Part shown: positions 1-9,439 of the stretch, piece by piece
Numbering within the stretch: the stretch's first letter is position 1
How the letters are laid out: the number at the start of each line of letters is the position of its first letter
Assembly: GCA_964019695.1 (NCBI GenBank)
Contig: OZ026525.1
Span: forward strand, 72,408,260-72,472,259
Origin: Loripinus fragilis
Lineage: Eukaryota; Mollusca; Bivalvia; Lucinida; Lucinidae
Reading direction: 5' to 3'
Length of the DNA stretch: 64,000 nucleotides
The notes under the pieces: model-generated
Database searches by the model: none
Told to the model about the DNA's origin: nothing
Seen by the model: the letters and a program-made list of their open reading frames with translations, nothing else
Made by a program: the position numbers and the translations under genes

Positions 1-600
1 CTGTCAGTCTACTTTTATCATAGAAGCAAACACTATGAACCCTGATCAGACTGCTCAATAGCAGACAACAACTGACATATATGGCGGGAAAAGAGTCATC
101 ATTATTTGGTGACTCTGTAAGTCTACATTTAACAAACACTATGAACCCTGATCAGACTGCTCCATAGCAGAGGACAACTTACAAATATGGCAGGAAAAGA
201 GCTATCGTTATTTTGTGACTCTGTCAAACACTATGAACCCTGATCAGACTGCTCCATAGCAGACGACAACTGACATATATAGCGGGAAAAGAGTTATGGT
301 TATTTTGTGACTCTGTCAGTCCACATTTAACAAACACTTTAAACCTTGATCAGACTGCTCCATAGCAGACGACAACTGACATATATGGCTGGAAAAGAGC
401 TATCGTTTTTTGTGACTCTGTCAGTCCACATTTAACAAACACTATGAACCCTGATCAGACTGCTCCATAGCAGACGACAACTGACATATATGGCGGTAAA
501 AGAGTCATTGTTATTTTGTGACTCTGACAGTCTACATTTAACAAACACTATAAACCCTGATCAGACTGCTCCTAAGCTTAAGCTGCTCAAGAACATAAGC
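1..600. repeat. Tandem repeat, about 105-bp unit
   Basis: A core reading approximately AACCCTGATCAGACTGCTC recurs about every 105 bp (near 38, 146, 238, 345, 449 and 556), each time followed by a CAGACGACAACTGACATATATGGC-like stretch. One spacing is about 90 bp, so one unit is shortened. The GATCAGACTGC core also occurs singly in hairpin elements elsewhere in the window. No coding function is seen; open frames here are repeat translations. Confidence 0.85.
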
Positions 601-624
601 AGCTCAACAAGCAGACGACAATTG

Positions 625-850
625 AGCCAGTGCATTAGATTTCCAACAATTTGGTATGTGCGACCAGCAAAACCTCAGATCAGCCTGCGCATACCCGCAG
701 TCTGATCAGAGCCTTTGCTAGTCACTTGAGTATTAAACGAGTGTTAAGCTACTGACTGAACACCATTTGGAGTTTCTAAGCTTAAAAGGAGGCTTTACAG
801 GCTCGTCTGAGTCTACACTTGTCAAAATACCACATTGTTGGAAATCACAT
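625..850 (+). mobile_element. Small inverted-repeat element, family A, copy 1
   Basis: About 225 bp bounded by inverted ends, GATTTCCAACAATKTGG on the left and CCACATTGTTGGAAATCACAT on the right. Close copies lie at about 2775-3015 and 16265-16495 (+), and 61690-61920 (-). It has no open frame of note, which fits a non-autonomous MITE. I could not fix a target duplication. Confidence 0.75.
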
Positions 851-1982
851 GTCATGCTCAATTGTCAAATATGGCGGGAAAAGAGATATCATGTTTCTGC
901 CAGAAGGTTCTCGTAGATTCAGCTGGGCTTATTTTCCTTCTGTTTCTGTGCCTCATCAGCCTGCGCGGTCAGGAGCTGCATTCTTTTACGCTGATAGTGT
1001 TGCCAGTGTAACAACTGTTGATCGTCAATAAACTTTGCACACTGAGCGTTGACAAGCTCCTTTCGGAAATGTTCATACTGTAGAAGTTCCAGAAAATGCA
1101 GCGACTGCGGATATCTGAAAAATGTATAGAATCTATCTTAGATTTAAATAAACAAAAAAATTCTGCATAAAATTGTAATTATTTTCTTACCCATAATTTT
1201 TAGCATATACTTTGTGTGCTCAGTAGCCCTGTCTCATTGAGACGGTTCTTTTGAGTACCAACAACATATGTTTTGGTTGACGAATAAGAAAATTATTTTT
1301 CTGTTACGCACTCTTGAAGTTAAACTAAGTCCCGATCTACCGAAATGCTCTAAAATTTTGACAAATTTTCTGTTCTCAAATAAAATTTTGGTTATCAGGA
1401 TTAGAATTCACAAACTGCATTGTAGAATAACAGACAGCACAGACTTAGATCAGACTGCTTCTGTCTGATCTGGGTCTGTTCTGTTTGCCTAGGCATTTTG
1501 GCAGGTAGCCAGTATTCAAAATTTTAGAACATTTACCAAACAGTGAGCAAAACAGAGTCCTGGTAAACATCTTCGTGCACAACCCTTGTTAAGAAATAAA
1601 TCTGTGCATCTCTTTAATTTCACCAATGCAATGCATGGAAATCTGAACAAACTAATGAACGGATGAAAAGAAAGACGAAAACTATAAACCCCTCGGCATA
1701 AATGCCAGGTTTGTGGTCCGGACCTCTTGTCCCCCCCCCTCTGGATCCACCTATGAGTTCTAGCGACCCTGCATATTTGCACAGGTCCATCTGAGCATTC
1801 TTTTCTAGAAAAGTAAGTATCAAGGTAAGTATCAAAATCTCACATGCTGTCCCATGTAAAGATACAGCCTTCCAGATAAGAGTGCATAATTTACAATAAT
1901 TTTCTTGTTTTTCAACCAAAATCCTCTCTCAGGATTGCCATTTGACATCACTTCTATCCCACCCTAACACTCACAATAGATT

Positions 1983-2145
1983 CATATAATCTTGTGTGGT
2001 GTAATGCATCATATAATCTTGTGTGGTGTAATGCATCATATAATCTCTTGTGGTGTAATGCATCATATTATCTCTTGTGGTGTAATGCATCATATAATCT
2101 CTTGTGGTGTTATGCATCATAAAATCTCTTGTGGTGTAATGCAGC
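1983..2145. repeat. 27-bp minisatellite, about 6 copies
   Basis: Units of about 27 bp (TGTGGTGTAATGCATCATAT core) repeat in head-to-tail order. Since 27 is a multiple of three, they create an artefactual open frame with a repeated CGVMHHIIS peptide; I do not regard it as a gene. Confidence 0.9.
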
Positions 2146-2198
2146 AGTTTAAAGAAGTTGGAAATATAAAACTCAGAACCAACAAGCTAGTGCATGAG

Positions 2199-2489
2199 CA
2201 GATCCAGAAAGTTCTGTCAGAGAGGGTCCACATGCGACAATTTTTTATCATATTAGGGGAGTGATGATCCAAATACCACTATAAGTGGGACACCATCTGC
2301 CCACCAGCGAAACGCCATTTAAATGGCTTGTTGGCGAGCTGCTGATGGCCCAACAATGAATTCTGGCTTGGTAGCTTCGTGTTTTTTCAGGGGATCAGAA
2401 CCAGTATCGCTCAGAAACCCTATACATGTATTTTGGTGATTTATCAGAGGGGGTCCGGACCCCCTGTCCCCCCCTCTAGATCCACACAT
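2199..2489 (+). mobile_element. GGATCC-ended inverted-repeat element, family G, copy 1
   Basis: This family has ends resembling ATGCGCGGATCCAG and CTGGATCCGCGCAT, a palindromic centre CGAAACGCCATTTAAATGG, and flanking motifs AGTTGATGAGGGG and GAATGCTGGCTTGGTAGCTTC. Here the left end is degenerate (GCAGATCCAG) and the right end reads CTAGATCCACACAT. Other copies are at about 4388, 5076 (-), 5321, 19681, 35751, 47863 (-) and 60387. Confidence 0.8.
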
Positions 2490-2517
2490 GTTAAGTGCCC
2501 ATTGCAGTCAGATTGTT

Positions 2518-2758
2518 GCATATGGGCCTTGTTGCAAGAAAACCTGTCTTTCTCGGTTTGCCAACAACAAAGGCGCAGACAAGCCTGTGCAACTGCGCAG
2601 TCTGAACAGCTCCTTATTTGCTTATTGGAATGAATTGTATCTAAACTTAACACAAGCCACATTACAATTTTTTATGCTAGTCTCTGTAGCTGAGTAGACT
2701 GGGTTTGGTCCTTCCCTGGTCGTAAATGCAGACAGGTTTTCTCGCGACGAGGCCCATA
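2518..2758. mobile_element. Small inverted-repeat element, family B, copy 1
   Basis: Ends are inverted: TATGGGCCTTGTTGCAAGAA on the left and the complement of a similar string (TTCTCGCGACGAGGCCCATA) on the right. The interior holds AAACCTGTCT/AGACAGGTTT inverted segments. A second, diverged copy is at about 16630-16885. It is non-coding. Confidence 0.7.
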
Positions 2759-2774
2759 TGAAGGAGGACATGTA

Positions 2775-3015
2775 AGCCGCAACAAAAGATTTCCAACAAA
2801 GTGGTATGTGCGACCAGCAAAGCTTCAGATCAGCCTGCCCATACGCGCAGTCTGATCAGAGCCTTTGCTTGTCGCTTGAATATTCTATGAGTGTCAAGCT
2901 ACTGACCGAACATCATTTGGAGTTTCTAAGCTTAAAAGGAGGCTGCAGAGGCTCTTCTGAGTCTACACATGTCAAAATGCCACATTGTTGGAAATCACAT
3001 GTCACAGCTCATGTA
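2775..3015 (+). mobile_element. Small inverted-repeat element, family A, copy 2
   Basis: Near-identical to the 625-850 element over its length, including ACTGACCGAACATCATTTGG and the terminal CCACATTGTTGGAAATCACA. It follows family B directly, so at least two unrelated small elements are clustered here. Confidence 0.75.
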
Positions 3016-3190
3016 GTTTTTTTTTTGAACCACTTACTTGAGGTATTTTGCATAGGATGGATCTTGCCAATACTGGAGATATTTTATGTAGTTGATGAAA
3101 CATGGGTCTTTGAAGAATCCTCTTTGAGCTAAAACTGTAAGAAAAGAGCAAACACACTGAGGCATTTAAAAACTACCATTGGATTATGAC

Positions 3191-3451
3191 CAGGGGACAA
3201 AAATTCCACTTGTCTGTTCGTATTTACGAGTGAAATCTAGAAAGGACAAGTAATTCTTCTCAAAGCACTTGTCCTTCAGGACGAGTGCTTTGGGAAGAAT
3301 AACTCAAGGAAGTCATATTACATATTGCTCCCTTATGTTCTTTATTCCATATGCTTTTTAAGGACAAGTACATGTGTTTGCAGAACGAGTATAAATTGTA
3401 AGTCACTCGTCCTGCAGGACAAGTGTAATATTTAAATATTTTTGTCCCCTG
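3191..3451. mobile_element. hAT-like non-autonomous element
   Basis: Terminal inverted repeats CAGGGGACAAAAAT and ATATTTTTGTCCCCTG bound 261 bp. CAGGG-type ends are typical of the hAT superfamily. Inside, AGGACAAGT/ACTTGTCC motifs repeat in both orientations. An 8-bp duplication is expected, but ATTATGAC versus ATAACATC share only four positions, so the assignment rests on the ends. Confidence 0.6.
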
Positions 3452-3851
3452 ATAACATCAATAAAACACTTTGAGTTTTATCCCTTTGTATACTAATAGG
3501 TTCTTCCTACTGGTTTGATACAATAAACATGGGATGGTCCATCGTAAATATCTAGGGGTGTCAGATTATATTTCTTTTAAAAATATTGTCTTTTTTGTCT
3601 GAAGATCTTACCTTAACAAACAGTGTAGACCCTGATAAATGCCACTTTGTGCAGCATTTCATCTGGATCTTCATTTGTCTGTAAAAGTACCCATTTAGGG
3701 TTTCCTGTACACAAAGGGTTAAAAATAACATAAATGAATATGAAAAATTGGAGGTATTTGCAAGAATGTGAGTTGTTAAAATTACATATATACATTAATT
3801 TCTGATTCCCACAATTTTTTATTATTAACACTGCATGCTGGGTAATTTTTT

Positions 3852-4065
3852 CATGCTTGTTTTGTTTGTTTGTTTGATTTGATTCTTTATGTCCCATCAA
3901 CAATCTTTCAGGTATAAAGGGACCGGTCTTCCTAGGTTGAACCAGTACTAAGCTAGGATTAATGTTCTTGCTCAAGAACAGAACGCAGTGACGCCGGTGA
4001 GGCTTGAACCCGCGGCCCCTCGGTCTCGAGTCAAGCACTCTACCACTGAGCTCCCTATTTCATGC
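3852..4065 (-). mobile_element. tRNA-derived SINE, minus-strand copy
   Basis: Read on the minus strand it opens with a tRNA-like head: an A-box-like AGTGGTAGAGTGCTTGACTC, then a B-box-like GGGTTCAAGCC, followed by a unique body with CTAGCTTAGTACTGGTTCAA. It ends in GGGACATAAAGAATC and (CAAA)n. The same body occurs on the plus strand at 54325-54520, which shows a dispersed family. No tRNA acceptor stem can be paired, so it is not a functional tRNA gene. Confidence 0.75.
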
Positions 4066-4387
4066 TTGTGTAAGGACAATTTACACATGTGTTTTCGGTG
4101 CTCAAAAGAACCGTCTCATTGAGACGGTTCTTTTGAGTACCCACAACATATGTTTTGGGTGAGAAAATTCTGAAATAACAAAATGAATTTTTATTTACAT
4201 ACCATATATGGAGGCATACATGGCCCAAAAATGTGCAAAACATATACTTACAATTCAGGTAGTTAGGATTGGCAAGACATTGAACAAATTCTAGTTCCGA
4301 CTGGAATCTTAGTCGAGATTGGTCCTCAGTTTCTGAAATCCAAAAATTAAAAAAAATCACCTGTCTGATCAGAGCATTAAAAGCCCC

Positions 4388-4648
4388 CATGGGGGATCCA
4401 GAAAATTTTGTCAGAGGGGGTCCAACTTTGAGGTTGTTTTTTTTTAGTTGATGAGGGGAGGAAGGATAATAATACCACATTTAAATGGTGTTTCGCTGGG
4501 GTGCTGATAATGGCCCAACATTGAATGCTGGCTTGGTAGCTTCGTGATTAATTTTTGGACCAGAATTGCTAGGAAACCCTATATTTTTGCCATTTTTCAG
4601 GGGTGGGGGGTCTGGACCGCCTGTTCCCCCCCTCTGGATCCGCACATG
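4388..4648 (+). mobile_element. Family G element, copy 2
   Basis: It begins GGGGGATCCAGAAAATTTTG and ends CCTCTGGATCCGCACATGG. It carries the AGTTGATGAGGGG and GCTTGGTAGCTTCGTG landmarks seen in the other copies. The central palindrome is partly eroded. Confidence 0.75.
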
Positions 4649-4711
4649 GCAACGACCCCGTCTGATCAGACCCTAAAAATCCCCATGTAGAAACTGTGTA
4701 CAATGTAAATA

Positions 4712-5070
4712 CAGTGCAGTCCCTTTACAGGACTTTTTGTTGGTTTTATTATAGTTACACAGATTTAGATAAACAAAAATTTTCAGCGTAAAATTGTAAA
4801 TATTTTCTTACCCATAATATTTAGCATATGTATTAGTAGAAATGAAAATCACTACCTTAGCCTCCTATCGTTCGGCACGTCAAATGGGCAATTTTAATTG
4901 GGGACCTGTTTACGTAATGACATCGTTTCTAATGTATTATGTGTTCAAAAGAACCGTCTCATTGAGACGGTTCTTTTGAGTATCCACAACATGTGTTTTG
5001 GTTGAGAGTTAAGAAAATTATTTTTCTGTTACGCACTCTTAACTAAAAGTCCTGTAAAGGGACTGCACTG
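4712..5070. mobile_element. TA-flanked inverted-repeat element with internal 37-bp hairpin
   Basis: Terminal inverted repeats CAGTGCAGTCCCTTTACAGG and the matching complement bound 359 bp, flanked on both sides by TA (4710-4711 and 5071-5072). CAGTG-type ends plus TA duplications are characteristic of Tc1/mariner/pogo non-autonomous elements. The middle contains the CAAAAGAACCGTCTC-ATT-GAGACGGTTCTTTTG hairpin found at several other sites in 1-7 kb. Confidence 0.8.
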
Positions 5071-5075
5071 TATTT

Positions 5076-5253
5076 ACAGCTACCAAGCCAGCATTCAATG
5101 ATGGGCCATTATCAGCACCCCAGCGAAATGCCATTTAAATGGTGTTTCGCTGGGGGCCGATGATAGTTCGCTTATAGTGGTATTTGGATCCTCCCACCCC
5201 TCATCAACTAAAAATCTGTCAAAGTTGGACCCCCCCCCCCCCAGACCTGCACA
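5076..5253 (-). mobile_element. Family G element, minus-oriented partial copy
   Basis: Contains the reverse complement of the family G landmarks (GAAGCTACCAAGCCAGCATT-like start, ATTTAAATGG centre, CTCATCAACT) and stops in a C tract. It lies immediately downstream of the TA-flanked element and upstream of a plus-oriented family G copy, giving an inverted pair. Confidence 0.7.
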
Positions 5254-5320
5254 CCCAGCAAATGAATCAGATCAGCCGAGGAATTGGCCCAGTTTGGTCA
5301 GAACCTTATAATCTTACATG

Positions 5321-5341
5321 CGCGGATCCAGAAAATTTTGT

Positions 5342-5374
<33 letters not shown>

Positions 5375-5655
5375 CCAACTTTGACAGATTTTTAGTTGAT
5401 GAGGGGTGGGAGGATCCAAATACCACTATAAGCGAACTATCATCGGCCTGCAGCGAAACACCATTTAAATGGCATTTCGCTGGGGTGCTGATAATGGCCC
5501 ATCATTGAATGCTGGCTTGGTAGCTTCATGATTTATTTTTTAGAGGATCTGGACCAGAATTGCTAAGAAACCCTATATTTTTGAGATTTTTCAGGGGGGG
5601 GGGGGGGGGGGGGGAGGAGTCCGGACCCCATGTCCCCCCCTCTGGATCCACACTT
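5321..5655 (+). mobile_element. Family G element with long poly-G tracts
   Basis: It begins ATGCGCGGATCCAGAAAATT and ends CTCTGGATCCACAC. An uninterrupted run of 31 G spans 5343-5373, with another long G run near 5595-5615. The runs sit where other copies have short GGGGG. They could be genuine expansions or assembly or base-calling artefacts. Confidence 0.75.
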
Positions 5656-5796
5656 ATCCCCATTTAGAAACTGTGAGCCCTTACAATGTAAATACAGTGC
5701 AGTCTCTCTATAGCAAACAAAAACTGTTAAACTGACTTATTTCTTTGAGACACAGGTTGAAGTTTCTTAAAACATGTAAGAGTTAAAATGTTTCAA

Positions 5797-5910
5797 TTCT
5801 CAGGGCATTTTCTGCCCTTCTCCATGGCGGAATTTCAACCCCATTCCCAATCAAAAATATCCACCTTTTCCCTAAACCATATCTGTTTTTTCCCAATTTA
5901 GAAAAGTAAA
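5797..5910. repeat. Short dispersed repeat
   Basis: An AGGGCATTTTCTGCCC start, CCCATTCCCAATC middle and AGAAAAGTAAA end are shared with 57981-58086, where the segment precedes a CA microsatellite. This is a two-copy repeat about 110 bp long; class unknown. Confidence 0.6.
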
Positions 5911-6424
5911 AGATTTTTTTTTTTTGTTTTTTGTTTCTTGTTTTTTGTTTGACTTTTTTTTAGTGACCACTACTAATAAAAGAAACAATGACCCATATCA
6001 GAATTAAACTTAAACACTTGTGCTTAAGTGGTATGGTTGACATCAAACAATCTAAAATAACTTGATTGTGAGGATATATTATGCTCTATGTCGTTAATTT
6101 CTCCCAATAATGCTGTAAAGTCGATTATTTTTTTTTCAATTTTGGCCAGGGGCCTTTTCCCCAAATTGCAGGAAAAAGCCCTGTTTCTTCAAAAAGATAC
6201 ATCAGTTTGTAGGTGATCTATCTATAGATCGATCTAATCTTCCAATACTTCTTAACTCCAGAAGGGTATTCAGTTTACCCAGTGCTAGAGAGGGTTAGCA
6301 CGCAAAATGTGTGGAATGAGTTTGTACATTGCTAAAAGAGGGTTAATATAGTCATAAGATAAAAACAGTCTCACAGGTTTAGATAAACATTTTTTTGAGC
6401 GGACAATTGTGAATATTTGCTTAC

Positions 6425-7255
6425 TTATCAGTTTTAACATATGTTTTGGATGCTCAAAAGAACCGTCTCATTGAGGCGGTTCTTTTGAGTACCCACAACA
6501 TATGTTTTGGTTGAGAAATAAGAAACTTAATTTTGTGTACCCAGTCTTAACTAAAGTCCTGAGGCTCGTGACTAGGGGGGATGCCTTGGTAACTGGTACC
6601 AAATTTTAATTGTCATTTTTGGGGATACTTCACCCGTAGGTATTATTTTGAGATGCATTCTTCAACAAAAAATACAATTTTCTTATAAATATAAATAAGG
6701 GATCAGTTTTAACATATGTTTTGGGTGCTCAAAAGAACCGTCTCATTGAGAGAGTTCTTTTAAGTACCCACAACATATGTTTTGGTTGAGAAATAAGAAC
6801 CTTAATTTTGTTCTACACACTTTTAACTAAAGTTCTGAATCTCGTGATTAGGGGGATGCCTTGGTAAATGGTACCAAATTTTAATTGTCCTTTTTTGGGA
6901 TACTTCACCAGTAGGTATTATTTTGAGATGCATTCTTCAACAAAAAACAGAATTTCCTTATTAATATAAATAAGGGATCAGTTTATACATATGTTTTGGG
7001 TGCTCAAAAAAACCGTCTCATTGAGAAAGTTCTTTTGAGTACCCACAACATATGCTTTGGTTGAGAAATAAGAACCTTAATTTTGTGTTACACACTTTTA
7101 ACTAAAGTCCTGAGTCTCGTGATCAGGGGGATGCCTTGGTAAAAGGTACCTAATTTTAATTGTCATTTTTGGGGATACTTCACCCGTAGGTATTATTTTG
7201 AGATGCATTCTTCAACAAAAACCACAATTTTCTTATTAATATGAATAAGGGATTG
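6425..7255. repeat. Three-copy tandem array, about 274-bp unit, each with a hairpin
   Basis: Units start at about 6430, 6702 and 6978 (CAGTTTTAACATATGTTTTG or variant). Each contains a hairpin of the CAAAAGAACCGTCTC/GAGACGGTTCTTTTG type (6453-6489, 6728-6764, 7003-7039), then TACCCACAACATATG, then TATTATTTTGAGATGCATTC. Units two and three carry changes in only one hairpin arm, so the stems are decaying. The hairpin also occurs at about 1218-1256 (degenerate), 4101-4137 and 4944-4980. Confidence 0.85.
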
Positions 7256-7613
7256 CTTTTTTGAGTTGTTTTCACTTCACATTATATCACAATGTAAAAC
7301 AGTTATAACCTTAAGTGCACTGGTTACTACATAGGGAAGCATACCATTGATCCTGTGCTAAAAGGTCCCTTCGCTTAGAACACATGCCTTTTAATGAGGT
7401 AAAGGTATAGGCTGCTGAATGAATTCTTTTCTAAGAAATTCCCTCAGAAAATATCATCACATCTGTAAGTTATAACTAGTATAACTTCTGAGGTGATTTC
7501 GTCTGAGCTGATATAGAGTGGAGCAACATGCAAGTGCCCCACGTGGTGCAAAAAAACAGTCTCAGCAACAACTTTTGGACATTATAGGTGAGCACTGTCT
7601 GACTCAACTAGTA

Positions 7614-7818
7614 CTGTCATGCCAGCCAAGAGTGACAGTGACGTCATGTTTTGTTACAAAGTTATCAGGGACTTATAATCGATAGATCACTTGTGTATTA
7701 ATCCTATCCACAGGATCTATTGATTCGTGTTAGCTCAAGAAGAGTGTAGAAGTAAATGTTTTACTTAACAATTGTAAACAAAATATTACATCACTGTCAC
7801 TCTTGGTTGGCTCGACAG
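7614..7818. mobile_element. TA-flanked MITE, family T, copy 1
   Basis: Ends CTGTCATGCCAGCCAAGAGT and the complement of CTGTCGAGCCAACCAAGAGT give inverted repeats, with TA on both sides (7612-7613, 7819-7820). The 205-bp element has TCGATAGATCACTTGTGTAT and a paired sequence around its centre. Copies are at 28541-28768, 37542-37640 (half) and 38464-38689. The TA duplication suggests mobilisation by a Tc1/mariner-type transposase. Confidence 0.8.
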
Positions 7819-7829
7819 TAAATATACCC

Positions 7830-9430
7830 ATGTGCAATGATAAAACTCTTGACCTGCTATTTACCAATGACTTACCATTCCCTGTGAATAGTCAAGGGGA
7901 TGCCCCCGATCAGCAATGCCGATCATGACATTGTTTATGTACTGTACATGTAGAGTATTATCTTAAGGCAAAAAGATTAAAACAGGCATCAAACAAGATC
8001 TATCTCTATAAACATGCAGATATAATCGGCTTTAAATACCAATCACCATATGACTCAATTTAAGAATGCATACCTTTCTGAAGACCATAGTCACATGTCA
8101 GGTGCTCCTGGACATAAAAACCCCAATAAACCATCAAAAAAACCCCACTCGGCCAGTACTGGTTATATAGCCAAGGAACAACAAACAATATGTTCACAGG
8201 TGTTTTATACTGAATGGATGTGTTCCTTATATGGAAAGGTTGACTACCTTCGGCAAATTCCAGATTGGAATCCATAAAAATACACAGAAGTTCTATCATT
8301 ATCATCCCTGTTGAATATTTACTTTACACATAAACATCCATGTGCAAAATACAATGATTTACAGTTTATTAAGCACATGCCTACATTACGTCTATTCTTA
8401 ACTTATAACAAAGAAAACAAACACAGTTTGCATGTTGGCGCGCTTTAATGTGAGCAAATGAGCAGCGTGGCATGGGAGGATGTTGTAGACCTTGATGAGA
8501 TCTATTTAAGAAATGCTTGTAAAAGCTCTGCCAGTAACACAGCTTACTTAACCCTTAGATCTTCTCATTGCCAAAGTACCTGCCGTCCAGCCCACATGAC
8601 ACCAAACTTTCTCTTTTTTGTTTGGCGAAAACTTGCTGTGATTTTATACAGTGCAGTATACCGCATAGCAATGACGACGTGCAAATCAACATGGCAAGAT
8701 CTCTTGCTAGAATCTATACTAAATTTTGTGTTTTGCTCACGTCTGTCAAGCCGCCTTAGAATTGATTTTTCACGACACTTCGTTCACAAATACCTGATTA
8801 TTCTCAGTCCGTGCATGACGACTAAGTAATAATATACTGCACAAACTTTGTTAATGCTAGTACCGCCTAGACAAATATTCTGCTCTATTCGATGAGACGA
8901 GCAGAATGTTAACCATCTACATTGGTAAATTTTAGTTGTCAAGAGTTTAACGGTTGATTAACCCTTTACATTCTGGATATTGGCAAACAGGTACTTAAGC
9001 AAACAGTGAAGACTCAAACAATGGCATTTCATCAGTGCCTGCACTGTTTGTTAAGATATTTAACAATCTTCAGGCAGAAATATACATCATTTTAAAGAAA
9101 TTTTGACTGTCAACCACTTAAAATACAAAATGGACTATTTCATACTCATTGTATCAATGTGTATTTGATAAATCCACCAGAATGAAGGGGGTTAAAGACT
9201 TCAATAAGTCGTTAAAGTACATTTCTGTTACTTCTAAGAATCTCCCTTGTTGAGACCCTGATCTCTCTGATCTGAACAACAAATCTCCCACATGGTCATC
9301 ATCAGGTTATCACATGTACCTAAAATACTTCGATCAATCGTTTTCATTATGCTTATCCACCAATTAACCAATATTACAATTTATCGTGCCAGCCCTAGCT
9401 CCAATGTGTTGCAACAGATGCATGTGAGGG
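7830..9430. other. No recognisable gene
   Basis: Short open frames exist (the longest 123 codons at 8458-8829), but none resembles a known protein or shows a repeat relation to the rest of the window. I see no RNA gene, microsatellite or clear inverted repeat of note. Confidence 0.5.
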
Positions 9431-9439
9431 ACACTGGTA

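Noticed and set aside
1992..2264. 90-codon frame with CGVMHHIIS repeats
   Set aside because: The 27-bp minisatellite keeps any frame open; no homology or codon signature.
8458..8829. 123-codon plus frame as a small gene
   Set aside because: No recognisable motif, no start context or repeat evidence, and an alternative overlapping frame of similar quality.
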